From assembly GCA_965243695.1 (NCBI GenBank), contig CBDEWC010000039.1, forward strand, positions 186,001 to 250,000: a DNA stretch of 64,000 nucleotides, written 5' to 3'. The DNA comes from JAKVCB01 sp965243695. GTDB lineage: Bacteria; Planctomycetota; Planctomycetia; Pirellulales; Lacipirellulaceae. Positions 1 to 8,801 of this stretch are shown one piece after another. A program made the translations under genes and the position numbers. How positions within the stretch are numbered: the first letter of the stretch is position 1; every line of letters starts with the position of its first letter. The notes under the pieces are model-generated. The model saw only the letters and a program-made list of their open reading frames with translations. It was not told the origin of the DNA and ran no database searches.

Positions 1-467
1 TGACCTGCGGATGCTATTCTACGTATAATTCTTGCGTGTTGGCCACTAGACTTCCAGGGGCCTTTGTCAGCAACTTCAGGGAGGATGTATATTGGTGGGG
101 TATCTCTCTTCTTGCGGAGCATTCTTTGGGCAACCGGCTAACTTCAGGCCGAGGAGTCGGCCCGGCCTACGTTTTTCCCGCGACTCGACGTTTTTCCAGT
201 TGATTGCCGGGGCCTGGAAGTTGAAACTTCGGGAAGCCCCCTTGCTGGCTATGCAGGGTGGAGATCGCCTCTATGTAGGGACCAGTTTCCGGACCTGTCT
301 CTTAGGGACGTGGCACGTCGGAAGCAGGTCTGTCACGGTTTTTGGGATGGGTTTGCCGAGATTGACCGTGACCGACGGTTACCTTCCGGTCAGGTCGATA
401 TGCGATTTTTGTGCGCACTGTTTTACCGGGGAGAGGGTCTTTGGGGGACGAGGAAATTTCGATCCGC
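1..467. other. intergenic or unassigned left edge
   Basis: I see no convincing gene here. The open frames have composition unlike the real proteins of the window and no recognisable motif. It lies downstream of the TauE/SafE gene, so it may hold that gene's 3' end signals, but no clear hairpin with a U-run is visible. Confidence 0.4.
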
Positions 468-1190
468 TCACCAGATGGCTCGTCCCAGGACGACCAGTGC
501 TGACAGACACGACACGATCAACACGGCAGGACGAGTGGTTTTGGCATCCAGCAAAGGTGCCGTGAAGCGAGAAAGAAAAAATCCCACAAAGATACCTGGG
601 AGCAGTATTGCTGCCAACAAGAGTTCGTGTTTGCCAAAATGGCCTGCAAATGACAACGCCATGAGCGATAAAATCCCACCGAATACGAAGAACACAGCCA
701 GCGTTGCGCGGAGTCTGCTGCCAGGCTCATTTTGGTAGAGCAAGCCCATGGGAGGCCCACCCATGGATGCAAAGGTTCCGGTAAAACCTGAAACCATGCC
801 CACCAGGAATGTATTTCGGGATGTTGGCTTAATGGTCCATCCTGCCAGGCTTAAAAACACGGCCAGCAAGATCAGAGTGGCAAAGATGCAGGAAAAGGCA
901 GACGCCGATAGTGCGCCGATAGCCAACACGGCAGGAAACATGCCAAGGGTTCGCCCCCCCAGGGCGATCCCGGCGCCCTTCCAATCGATGGCGCGCCATT
1001 CGTGCCAACCCATGAGAGCGGCTATGGACCAATTGGCTGCCAGCATAGGGCCGGGCACAAAGTCCTGGTCTATGATTAGCAATACTGGTGCCGCAATCAA
1101 ACCAGCCCCAAAACCGACTGAGCCTTGCACGACGGCTCCCGCAACGATAGCCGTTAGTGCAATAGCGATTTCAATAGGCGAGAGAGGCAC
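468..1190 (-). CDS. TauE/SafE-family membrane permease
   Basis: The 240-residue protein is almost wholly hydrophobic, with about seven or eight predicted membrane segments. This is the usual size of the TauE/SafE (DUF81) family, whose studied members export sulfite, sulfoacetate or related organic anions across the inner membrane. The N-terminal half carries the Gly-rich family motif GSVGFGAGLIAAP at about residues 24-36. The second half repeats it in degenerate form as GFTGTFASMGGPPMG at about 135-150, as expected for two inverted repeats. It stands alone on the minus strand, divergent from the SDR gene. The family is well supported; the substrate cannot be read from sequence. Confidence 0.85.
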   Translation of the reverse strand: MPLSPIEIAIALTAIVAGAVVQGSVGFGAGLIAAPVLLIIDQDFVPGPMLAANWSIAALMGWHEWRAIDWKGAGIALGGRTLGMFPAVLAIGALSASAFSCIFATLILLAVFLSLAGWTIKPTSRNTFLVGMVSGFTGTFASMGGPPMGLLYQNEPGSRLRATLAVFFVFGGILSLMALSFAGHFGKHELLLAAILLPGIFVGFFLSRFTAPLLDAKTTRPAVLIVSCLSALVVLGRAIW

Positions 1191-1586
1191 AAGCGGGTAG
1201 GTCCCTGTTTGAGAGTCGTATAGACAACTCCAGGTTGCTTATTTGGGTTGATCCTGAAACGGATCCAGTCTCCGAATGCCCGGCATTCTAACCGTACCCC
1301 CCGTTCCCGTGTCTAGGTGCACATTTCATCAGATCATGGATTGTTCCCAAAAGGTTGGCAGCCTGGTTTGTGTGAATCTTTTCCGCTAGTTACCAATTAG
1401 TCAGTTCTCCTGTACGATGATGCGACGTCAACTTTTCTACACAGAGGTATGGGACCACACGAGCAGCTGGTCGGAGTTGGTCCTGAAAGTAAACGGGCTT
1501 TGGATTCGGTTTCTAACAACCTTATCTTGCTGTGGGTGTGATAACTTCGTCGTTGACTGTTTGTAAAAACGAAAGGACCACTACGG
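1191..1586. other. divergent intergenic region
   Basis: This roughly 400-base gap separates the permease (minus) from the SDR gene (plus), so promoters for both should lie here. The purine-rich stretch GAAAGGA about 10 bases before the SDR start at 1587 is a reasonable ribosome binding site. I see no operator-like palindrome or RNA gene. Confidence 0.4.
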
Positions 1587-2393
1587 ATGCACTCGGAACT
1601 GGAAACAATGTTTGATCTGAAGGGCCGGGTGGCGATGGTTACGGGTGGGGCTCGTACGCTGGGCTATGACGGAGCTTGTGTGCTTGCGGCAGCAGGTGCT
1701 GACCTGATCATTACCTCCAGGCAGTTGGATCAAGCCAAATCAACTGCGGAGACCATTTGCAATAACTATGGGGTCGATGTACTCCCGTTGGCATTGGATC
1801 AAACCCTGTTTGATCAGGTTCAAACAGCGTCCAGTCAGGCCATTGCGTGGAAGGGACAGGTCGATGTACTTCTGAACAACGCAGGAGGTGGTACGGGAAA
1901 CAGCCCTGCCATTCTTTTCGAACGGGATCCACACGACATCGAAAAGATGATTCATCTGAATCTTACCGGTGCCCTTTGGTGTTGCCGGGAAGTTGGACGC
2001 CACATGGTCAAACGTCACTCAGGCAAGATCATTAATATTGCATCAATTGCCGGGTTGCTGGGACGCGACCGAAAAATGTACGAACGTAACCAGATGCTGG
2101 GGCAACCGGTCGACTACGCAGGAGCGAAAGCGGGTGTGATTGGAATGACCAGGGACCTGGCGGCGCTGATGGCACCTCAAGGTGTGTATGTCAACGTCAT
2201 CAGTCCAGGAGGATTTAACCGCGACTTGTCTGACGGCTTTGTCAAGGATTTCAGTGAGCGGACTGCTTTAGGGCGAATGGGTCGGGATGGTATTGACTTG
2301 AAGGGCGCAATCTTATTCCTGGCTTCTGCGGCTTCCGATTACGTGGTCGGTCAAAACCTGGTGGTGGATGGTGGATTTGAAATCTGGCACTGA
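1587..2393 (+). CDS. SDR-family NAD(P)-dependent oxidoreductase
   Basis: This is a classical short-chain dehydrogenase/reductase of 268 residues. The cofactor loop TGGARTLG is at about residues 19-26, NNAGG about 95-99, the catalytic Ser in INIASIAGL about 149-157, and the catalytic YAGAK near residue 175. The C-terminal pattern VVGQNLVVDGG is typical of the FabG/gluconate-5-dehydrogenase branch. A second in-frame ATG seven codons downstream (1608) gives the more usual N-terminus, but GAAAGGA precedes the first ATG. It is monocistronic and convergent with the aldehyde ferredoxin oxidoreductase gene. The sugar or alcohol substrate is unknown; the overall pattern is closest to sugar-acid or polyol dehydrogenases. 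Confidence 0.88.
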   Translation: MHSELETMFDLKGRVAMVTGGARTLGYDGACVLAAAGADLIITSRQLDQAKSTAETICNNYGVDVLPLALDQTLFDQVQTASSQAIAWKGQVDVLLNNAGGGTGNSPAILFERDPHDIEKMIHLNLTGALWCCREVGRHMVKRHSGKIINIASIAGLLGRDRKMYERNQMLGQPVDYAGAKAGVIGMTRDLAALMAPQGVYVNVISPGGFNRDLSDGFVKDFSERTALGRMGRDGIDLKGAILFLASAASDYVVGQNLVVDGGFEIWH

Positions 2394-2396
2394 CGG

Positions 2397-2429
2397 TTTG
2401 GGACGGGTGTGGCGTCGCCCCCTCCCAAA
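2397..2429. terminator. inverted repeat between convergent genes
   Basis: TTTGGGACGGG at 2397-2407 pairs with CCCCTCCCAAA at 2419-2429, giving an 11-bp stem with one mismatch and an 11-base loop. It sits four bases after the SDR stop and 35 bases beyond the AOR stop, where a shared terminator would be expected. There is no U-run after the stem on either strand, so canonical intrinsic termination is not shown. Confidence 0.35.
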
Positions 2430-2463
2430 AAAAGAATATTCAAATTCGGTCACGTTACAAGTT

Positions 2464-4284
2464 TCACTCGTTGTTTTCAGCAGTCGATTCGGCGGTCCAT
2501 CCCTCGGCTGACCAGCCGCGCCGGAGATTATATTCCCGGACAAGCGTCTGCAGTTTTTCGCTGGAAAGTACAGCTTGAGCATCATCGGGTAGTTTTTCCG
2601 AGAGCAACCTGCCTGGAAGCGTATCTTCCTTGGGAGTCCAGCCAGCGGCGATATTGAAATTCTTTTTCGCGGTGACAATTCGTTGTGCGATGTTCCGCAA
2701 TTCGGTCGCGTCGAGTTTCCAGCCTGTGACGAGGTTCAGTATTTCTGCAGTTTCGGCAAAGAAATCAGTGAATACCCCACGGAGGAATTTGCACAGGATT
2801 GCAGAATCCATAATGATGGCTTTATCCTCGGTTTCGATGGCCAGTGGTACCGCATCGAGCCCAACGTTGCGGCGGTCGACCTGATCAGAAAAGTCGACTT
2901 CGTAGGCACCACTACGATTGTGATCGGCACCGCGGGTCCCAACCGCGAATCCTAGAGCCATGGTTTGGAGTGCCCGTGGTTCGTAGCCGGGGAGTTCAAG
3001 TCCTTTGACTTGCGGTGCAAAATCAATTGCATTGTTTCCAATATCGTGAGCCATGTGGCGGCTACCTTGGGCCAATTGGTTTCCAATTCCTTCGCGTTTG
3101 CCGATCAGTTCAATGGCTTGAATCAACGCGTTGCCATCTCCGAATTGCAACCACGGTTCAGCAAGCAATCCCCGCTCGACACACTCCATCGCGAAGGCGA
3201 TAGTTCCCCCGGTACTTATCGTGTCGAGTCCCAAGGCATCACAACGCTGGGACGCACTTAGCACAGCAGCCGGGTCGTCGATTCCACACATTGGCCCGAG
3301 AGCGAACAGATTTTCATATTCAAGGCGCACACCCACCGATGGTTCGGATGCGGGAGCATCGGGAGATTTCAAGCCATAAATGTGCTCGCACCCAATGGTG
3401 CAGCAGGCACACGAAGCTTGTGTTTTTGAATAAGTTGCACCGATTTGTTCTGGCGACAGGGCAGCCGCGCCGGTGAAGCTTCCCTGCTGAAAATTGCGGG
3501 TCGGCAGGGCATGGAATCGGTTGAAGGTGAGCAAATTGGAGGCCGTGCCCAGTTCGCGATACTTGGCCGTAGCTGGCCCAAACGATTTTCGTGAAAGTTC
3601 TTTCGAGAGGCTAATCAGTGCCTGGGGATTTGCCCAGGTGGTCTTATGCCCACCACGAACACCGATTGCCTTGACGTTCTTGGAGCCCAGGATTGCCCCA
3701 CTCCCGCCCCGCCCGGCATGACGGCGGTCATGGGAAATCGTGGCGTACCGGACAAGTCCTTCCCCGGCGGGACCGATCACCGCCCACCGAAAGTTGTCGT
3801 CAAATCGCTGGTGAAGTTCGGTTTCAGCCGGGGGGATTTCCATGCCCCATATTGAACCGGCATCTTCCAGGCAAACATGACCGTCGTCGATGACCAGAAT
3901 GGTAGGTGCAGTTGCCTGTCCCACGAGTACGATTGCATCGCAGCCACATGCTTTACCGGCGATTGCAAAGTGGCTGCTTGCCAGTGAGTCGTTAACACGG
4001 TCTGTTAAAGGGCTTTTGGAAACAACAGCAAACTTGGCCGAGGTCGTGAGCGGGCTACCAACCAGAGGGCTAAAGACAAACGCAATCGCTGCTGCGGGCA
4101 AAAAGGGATCCACCGTTGCCGAACCTTCCAGCGTGAGCAGGTGGACTCCCAGGCCACTCCCGCCCAGACAGCTACGTAGCAAATCCGCACTCAGAGGAAC
4201 AAACTCGGAAGTCGCGTCCGATAGATTGATCCGCAAATAGCGACCATGATAACCAGGAATAGAACTGTTAGGTTTTTGTATCAT
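2464..4284 (-). CDS. aldehyde ferredoxin oxidoreductase (tungsten/molybdenum pterin enzyme)
   Basis: At 606 residues this is a full-length member of the AOR family, which oxidises aldehydes to acids (or reduces acids) using a bis-pterin W/Mo cofactor and one [4Fe-4S] cluster. The N-terminal GGSGLG and the family signature around AGRGGSGAILGSKN (about residues 189-202) are present. The cluster ligands follow the C-x2-C-x3-C pattern at about residues 288-296 (inside CACCTIGC), with the fourth Cys near residue 496 (ILCKF). These spacings match the archaeal enzyme closely. A MoaD-like sulfur carrier lies 79 bases upstream on the same strand, a pairing often seen for AOR genes and consistent with local pterin-dithiolene supply. 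Whether the metal is W or Mo, and the substrate, are not determinable. Confidence 0.93.
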   Translation of the reverse strand: MIQKPNSSIPGYHGRYLRINLSDATSEFVPLSADLLRSCLGGSGLGVHLLTLEGSATVDPFLPAAAIAFVFSPLVGSPLTTSAKFAVVSKSPLTDRVNDSLASSHFAIAGKACGCDAIVLVGQATAPTILVIDDGHVCLEDAGSIWGMEIPPAETELHQRFDDNFRWAVIGPAGEGLVRYATISHDRRHAGRGGSGAILGSKNVKAIGVRGGHKTTWANPQALISLSKELSRKSFGPATAKYRELGTASNLLTFNRFHALPTRNFQQGSFTGAAALSPEQIGATYSKTQASCACCTIGCEHIYGLKSPDAPASEPSVGVRLEYENLFALGPMCGIDDPAAVLSASQRCDALGLDTISTGGTIAFAMECVERGLLAEPWLQFGDGNALIQAIELIGKREGIGNQLAQGSRHMAHDIGNNAIDFAPQVKGLELPGYEPRALQTMALGFAVGTRGADHNRSGAYEVDFSDQVDRRNVGLDAVPLAIETEDKAIIMDSAILCKFLRGVFTDFFAETAEILNLVTGWKLDATELRNIAQRIVTAKKNFNIAAGWTPKEDTLPGRLLSEKLPDDAQAVLSSEKLQTLVREYNLRRGWSAEGWTAESTAENNE

Positions 4285-4363
4285 CAGCGGAAAATTGTTT
4301 CATTGGCCGTGCTACGGCAACAGGAGCAGAATTCCAAAATATTCATCGCCATTCCCGGACTGC

Positions 4364-4648
4364 TCAACCACCGGCATCGACTGAAAGGATGAGGAGACAA
4401 TCGCCATCGACAAGTGGGGTTTGGGGATCTCGGATGAACTGGTCTTTACCCAGGCTGGCGATGAATAATCGGTTTAAGGTTTTTGCGCCAGACTCATTGT
4501 CGTTTGTTGAAAGACAGTCCCGGGCGAATTCTGGAAATTGTTCGCCCAATTCGCTCATGACTTCGCCGAGCGAATTGGCTTCCACGTCAATGTGGTCTTT
4601 CCCCACTCGCTCTCGGGCAATGCCATAAAATTCTATAGTTACGGTCAT
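4364..4648 (-). CDS. MoaD/ThiS-family sulfur carrier protein
   Basis: From ATG 4648 the product is 94 residues: a beta-grasp ubiquitin-like fold starting MTVTIEFYGIAR and ending in the diagnostic C-terminal Gly-Gly (VDAGG). MoaD-type proteins are thiocarboxylated on that terminal Gly and donate sulfur to form molybdopterin dithiolene. The open frame extends upstream to 4732 but that would overlap the preceding gene, and the family begins at this Met. The gene starts eight bases after the stop of the upstream membrane-protein gene and precedes the AOR gene, so it is probably a dedicated carrier for the AOR cofactor. No other molybdopterin genes are in the window. Confidence 0.85.
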   Translation of the reverse strand: MTVTIEFYGIARERVGKDHIDVEANSLGEVMSELGEQFPEFARDCLSTNDNESGAKTLNRLFIASLGKDQFIRDPQTPLVDGDCLLILSVDAGG

Positions 4649-4656
4649 AGGTAGGG

Positions 4657-5472
4657 TCAACTGGCAGTGAATGCTATCCGAATCATGGAGAATATGCTCA
4701 TCACAACATACAGGCTCGTCGACCACCACCAAATCAGCACGAGTTGATCGGGAGGTTCATATCCGGCGACGTGAACACCGATCCCAATAGCTGCAACCAT
4801 GCCCAGGATTAGGGCGGCAACCGGGAGACCACCAATCCACGTGCATAGTATGACGACGATGAAGGCCACGATAAACGCAACCAGAATCTGTTTCGGAGAG
4901 AAGTTAAACTCGAACGAGGATTCTTGCTCAGTCGCCTTTTGCCAGGCGGCATCTGTTTCGTTGGGTGCAGGGGGTGGGCTGGTTGGAGTTGGAGTCCCCT
5001 TTTGCTTCGCTTGTAACTGGGCCTTGTACGCCTTTTTTCGCTCTGCAAGTTGGACCTGGTGCAACCTTTCTCGATGATTCATGTAGTAGAGAATGCTGCA
5101 AATGCCGGTGACAAAAAGTAGTAGGGTGGCGATTAAATAGCTAACTGCATTGCCAATTGTGAGGTAAATCGCCACGACGGCCGTGGCGACGAGCAGATGT
5201 TTCGTTTGGAAGCGAAACCCGCCATCGCGGACGAATTCGGCCAGCATCTTGTCATGGTCGAATCTGTCCTCTGCTCGAAACACCTCGTCCACGTCGATTC
5301 GGCTTTCGGCAGCGGATAACATTTCCTGCGAGGCGCGCGTTTGGAAGGCCGACACCTCGGCATCGGGAGGTTCCAATTCGTACTCGTCAACATCCGTGTC
5401 ATTTTCTTCACCGGTTGCCGCGATGGCCTCCTCAGGCTTCGATTTGCAGTCGGTTTTTTTTTCAGCAGTCAT
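4657..5472 (-). CDS. hypothetical membrane protein, four predicted TM segments
   Basis: I do not recognise this family. From ATG 5472 the product is 271 residues: an acidic N-terminal segment (about 1-90), a pair of hydrophobic helices around LLVATAVVAIYLTI and LIATLLLFVTGICSIL, a basic coiled stretch rich in Lys/Gln, a Pro/Thr-rich linker, then further helices around ILVAFIVAFIVVILC, VAALILGMVAAIG and the C-terminus. The frame is open to 5598, but that start would overlap the divergent glycosyltransferase start, so the internal ATG is preferred. It is the first gene of a tight minus-strand set with the MoaD-like and AOR genes. Whether it functionally belongs with them is only suggested by spacing. 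Confidence 0.7.
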   Translation of the reverse strand: MTAEKKTDCKSKPEEAIAATGEENDTDVDEYELEPPDAEVSAFQTRASQEMLSAAESRIDVDEVFRAEDRFDHDKMLAEFVRDGGFRFQTKHLLVATAVVAIYLTIGNAVSYLIATLLLFVTGICSILYYMNHRERLHQVQLAERKKAYKAQLQAKQKGTPTPTSPPPAPNETDAAWQKATEQESSFEFNFSPKQILVAFIVAFIVVILCTWIGGLPVAALILGMVAAIGIGVHVAGYEPPDQLVLIWWWSTSLYVVMSIFSMIRIAFTAS

Positions 5473-5596
5473 GGTTCCATTGTCCGCCGGTTTCCCTATA
5501 GTGACAAGCGATGAAAAATCAATTTCAGCGTGCCAATTGTTCAGATTTTTGCTCTGTCCCAGTCGCCCCGCACTATTTCCCTGGGAATGACTGATC

Positions 5597-6844
5597 ATGC
5601 ATTTTTTGATTACCGCGTTGGGGAGCTACGGCGATGTCCACCCCATGATTGGCCTCGGTGTTGCGCTGACCCGACGGGGGCATCGGGTGTCGCTGATAGC
5701 GAATGCCTACTTTGAAAATGTCGTGAGAGAGGCAGGCCTCGACCATTTACCTCTTGGTACCCGCCAGGAGTATATGGAACTGGTCCATCATCCTGACATA
5801 TGGCACCCGGTGCGGGCGCCGCTTTTCGTATGGCGTTATGCCTGCGGCTCTATTCTCGAGAGGCTTTATCATTTGCTGGTCGATCAGGTGGTGCCTGGTG
5901 AGACAGTTATTGTTGCCCATGGTTTGGACATCGCGGGACGAATTGTCGGCGAACAGCAACGTGTTCCAGTCGCGGGCGTGCATTTTGCCCCGGCCATCTT
6001 CCTCAGCAAATACCAGGCTCCACGGTTACCGCGAGTGCTGTGGCACAAGAGGATCCCGCCGTGGATCAAGGGGGCGCAGTACTGGTGTGCAGATCAGTTT
6101 GTATTTGATCCGCTGGTAGCTCGTCCGATCAACAAATTTCGCAAAGAGGTCGGTCTCAAGCCAATCGATCACGTGCTGACTCGGTGGTGGCATGAGACGG
6201 ATGCTGTGATCGGTTTGTTTCCGTCCTGGTTTGCCGAGCCGCAGCCCGATTGGCCAGTTGGAGTTGAGCTGACCGGTTTCCCTCTCTGGGATGGCGGCGA
6301 CCAACGGGAACTTCCTGGGGAAGTAGCACGTTTTCTAGATGCCGGCGAGGCACCTCTTGTTTGGACTCCTGGATCTGCCAATGCGACGACTCCACAGTTT
6401 TTTACCACAGCGGTTGAGGTGTGCCAGATCCTTGGTCGACGAGGAATTGTGTTAACGAAATTTGCCGATCAGTTGCCCCGAAGACTGCCCGAAGAAGTGT
6501 TGCATTGTGATTTTGTTCCGTTGAGTTATGTGCTCCCACGTGCAGCTGCTTTTATTCATCACGGCGGTATTGGGAGCTGTGCCCAGGGATTCTCAGCCGG
6601 AGTACCGCAGTTAATCCGCCCAATGGCATTCGATCAATTCGATAATTCAATCCGGCTTCAGCGTCTTGAGGTTGGTCGCGAGGTTTCAGTCCGTCGTTTT
6701 CGTGCGTCTCGCGTTGCCAAGGAACTTGACCAAATTCTGACTTCAGATAACACCAAAGAGCAGTGTCGCCATTGGGCTTCCCAGTGTGATGGTTCGGTCT
6801 CGCTTCGAAAAGCTTGTGAAACGTTAGAGACCCTGGCTGGCTGA
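5597..6844 (+). CDS. GT1-like (UGT superfamily) glycosyltransferase
   Basis: The 415-residue protein has the two-Rossmann GT-B layout of the UGT/GT1 and GT28-like glycosyltransferases. The acceptor-domain N-terminus reads MHFLITALGSYGDVHPMIGLG, with the characteristic GS.GDV.P motif at residues 9-16. The donor-binding half contains HHGGIGSCAQGFSAGVPQ at about residues 320-337, followed by DQFDN, matching the nucleotide-sugar signature. Such enzymes transfer sugars from NDP-donors to lipids or small hydrophobic molecules such as sterols, macrolides or rhamnolipid precursors. It is isolated and divergent from the membrane-protein gene, so context does not indicate the acceptor. Confidence 0.85.
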   Translation: MHFLITALGSYGDVHPMIGLGVALTRRGHRVSLIANAYFENVVREAGLDHLPLGTRQEYMELVHHPDIWHPVRAPLFVWRYACGSILERLYHLLVDQVVPGETVIVAHGLDIAGRIVGEQQRVPVAGVHFAPAIFLSKYQAPRLPRVLWHKRIPPWIKGAQYWCADQFVFDPLVARPINKFRKEVGLKPIDHVLTRWWHETDAVIGLFPSWFAEPQPDWPVGVELTGFPLWDGGDQRELPGEVARFLDAGEAPLVWTPGSANATTPQFFTTAVEVCQILGRRGIVLTKFADQLPRRLPEEVLHCDFVPLSYVLPRAAAFIHHGGIGSCAQGFSAGVPQLIRPMAFDQFDNSIRLQRLEVGREVSVRRFRASRVAKELDQILTSDNTKEQCRHWASQCDGSVSLRKACETLETLAG

Positions 6845-7084
6845 GTCTCACAAGTTTTCCGGTTGTATTGCGATGGGGGCTACCAACGAATTTCTACTCC
6901 GGTAGGTCTCGGTCTGGCTCGTTTGGTGGTGCCGGACGGAAACTAAGCCAGCGAAGAGCTCAAATTTCGGTCCTCAAAGCTGCGATTTGTCTTGGGATGA
7001 CGCGATCGTGAAAGTCACACGCATCGAGGGTTCCAAGGGTGGTATCACGGACACAAGGTCATCCTGCTGCCTGCGGTGCCGGCT

Positions 7085-7837
7085 TCAATACCGCCGGACT
7101 GACGATTTCCAAGGCGTGGCAGTACGTAGGCCGCTTGGCGCCGACCCGGCGACGTGGGGTGTTCCGGAAGCGGCGTGAAGTGTTGCCACTCGGCTTGCAA
7201 CCTGAGGTTGGAATCGGTTGAGCTCAAGAGATCTTTGGTAATTAGCAAGTGCCTGCGCATGGTCTCCTTCGTGGTCACGGAGTCGTCCCAGGGCGGTCAA
7301 TGCGCGCGCGTTATGGGGATCGCCCGCGAGAGCCTGGACCAAATGTGACTTGGCTTGGTCTACCTGGCCATATTCTTCATACAGTCTGGCGACTTCGATT
7401 TTGGGGTCGGCCGCCTCTGGGTTTTTTGCTGACCAGTTATGTAAAAGTGAGGCAGCCTGCTGTTGGCGGTTGGTTTCGCTAAGGAGAACTGCCAGGCCGC
7501 GATGACATTCGGCATGATTTGGATCACGTTCCAGACATTGATTGTAAAGTTGTTCCGCTTGAACCAGGTCGTTTGGCCGTTTGTAAAGTGTGCCCGTCTT
7601 ATGCAGCGATGAAGCTAGATTGTAATAACCGCTTGCTGAACCGGGATTCGTGGCGATCGCTTTTTGAAAACGATCGGCCGCAAGTTGGTAGTTGCCCTGC
7701 TGGAAATGTTGAACTCCCTCAATATTTGCTGCTGAGGAAGAAAAATTTTGACAACCAGCCGACGTCAGCGAGACCATGGCGGCCAGGCCTGCGGCCTGCC
7801 ATAAATTCCGATGTTTTCTGAAATGGTATGCGAACAC
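7085..7837 (-). CDS. TPR-repeat lipoprotein
   Basis: From a GTG at 7837 (preceded by GGAAGGG at a suitable distance) the product is 250 residues. It begins with a basic stretch FRKHRNLW, a hydrophobic helix and the lipobox LTSAGC with the lipid-attached Cys near residue 29, so it should be a membrane-anchored lipoprotein. The rest is tetratricopeptide repeats, for example GVQHFQQGNYQLAADRFQKA, YYNLASSLHKTG, ALGRLRDHEGDHAQALANYQ. The C-terminal 30 residues are disordered and basic. The frame extends to an ATG at 7948, but that would bury the signal peptide. TPR lipoproteins act as scaffolds; no partner is suggested by neighbours. Confidence 0.78.
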   Translation of the reverse strand: MFAYHFRKHRNLWQAAGLAAMVSLTSAGCQNFSSSAANIEGVQHFQQGNYQLAADRFQKAIATNPGSASGYYNLASSLHKTGTLYKRPNDLVQAEQLYNQCLERDPNHAECHRGLAVLLSETNRQQQAASLLHNWSAKNPEAADPKIEVARLYEEYGQVDQAKSHLVQALAGDPHNARALTALGRLRDHEGDHAQALANYQRSLELNRFQPQVASRVATLHAASGTPHVAGSAPSGLRTATPWKSSVRRY

Positions 7838-8273
7838 GACCGGTATCCCTTCCGCACGCGCGCCTGATGAGTGAAAAGACTTATGGCACGATCCTTGTGC
7901 CAACGTGAAAACCGGCGAGAGATTAGTGGCGAAGGCCAATTTGTGCAAGGGGGAGTTGAATGCTGGCCCGACGCCTTGGGGATTGGGCCCGGCAACCGTG
8001 GTTTTTGGCCGGATAATCGGAGTAGTTGGGTTTTTTGCGCAAACCCCCTAGTTTTCTCAAACGTTTTTCCTTCCGCAGACCGAATTTTGCTTCCATTTCG
8101 CATCGATGATGCAATTGTTCAACAGAACCCAGACGACATCTTCCCCATGCGGCCGATGGACTTTTTCAAAGGCAGATATTGGGGGAGCGTGGTGGATAGA
8201 CATGGTTTGAAGATCGACCAAGTTCTGTCCTACTAGAAACAATGCTTTCATTTCCAGGAAAGGAGGTATCGCA
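7838..8273. other. divergent intergenic region
   Basis: This gap lies between the TPR lipoprotein (minus) and the Lys-rich orphan protein (plus), so both promoters should be here. I see no coding sequence. A purine-rich ribosome binding site lies at its right end. Confidence 0.4.
8260..8266 (+). promoter_or_regulatory. strong Shine-Dalgarno deciding a GTG start
   Basis: AAGGAGG lies seven bases before the GTG at 8274. It is among the best ribosome binding sites in the window and supports the non-ATG start of the following gene. Confidence 0.75.
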
Positions 8274-8801
8274 GTGACCAAGCGGGTATCTACGAACAAG
8301 ACCAAAATTGCCAATACCTCCAAGTCGAGGGCGCCCCAGGAGAAGAAGGGCACCAAGGCGAAAAAGTCCTCTGCGACGCCCACAGACTCCCAAGTGGGAG
8401 ACCAGGAGGTCACGATTGATCGTCGCCAACAGGAACCAGAGGAAGGCGCAGATCAGTTTGACGATTCGCTCGTGCCAAAACTAGAGCGTCGAAAAAAGGT
8501 TAGCCGTCGCCGCCAAATTGACCCCACAACCTGCGAACGCGATTACTCAGACCAGGAAGTGGAATTTATGAGCGCCTTAGAAAAGTATAAGCGTCAAAGT
8601 GGACGGATGTTTCCGACCTGTAGTGAGGTGTTGGAAGTCATCCGAGGCCTGGATTATGTACAGCTAACAGCTGCCGAAGTGCAGGCACGTCAGCAAGACA
8701 ATCCAGAGGTTGAGTCACCGCAAGAGCCTGAAGACTTTGCTAAGCAAGAGGAAGCCAACTTGGAGGAATTGGTAGTGGCAGGAGTCGAGGACGACCTCTA
8801 A
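8274..8801 (+). CDS. hypothetical Lys-rich protein with a small C-terminal conserved module
   Basis: The start is GTG 8274, fixed by the AAGGAGG site. The 175-residue product has a basic, low-complexity N-terminal third (Lys/Ser/Thr), an acidic middle, and a compact segment at about residues 90-130 reading CERDYSDQEVEFMSALEKYK then RMFPTCSEVLEVIRGL. I believe similar segments occur in many planctomycete proteins of unknown function, but I cannot check that here. The C-terminus is acidic. The helix pattern could be a small nucleic-acid- or RNA-polymerase-binding module, but no catalytic motif is visible. It stands alone and is followed by a strong hairpin at 9042-9079. Confidence 0.75.
   Translation: MTKRVSTNKTKIANTSKSRAPQEKKGTKAKKSSATPTDSQVGDQEVTIDRRQQEPEEGADQFDDSLVPKLERRKKVSRRRQIDPTTCERDYSDQEVEFMSALEKYKRQSGRMFPTCSEVLEVIRGLDYVQLTAAEVQARQQDNPEVESPQEPEDFAKQEEANLEELVVAGVEDDL

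Noticed and set aside
92..738. Overlapping plus-strand frames at the left edge
   Set aside because: Odd composition, overlap with the TauE/SafE gene on minus, and no motif.
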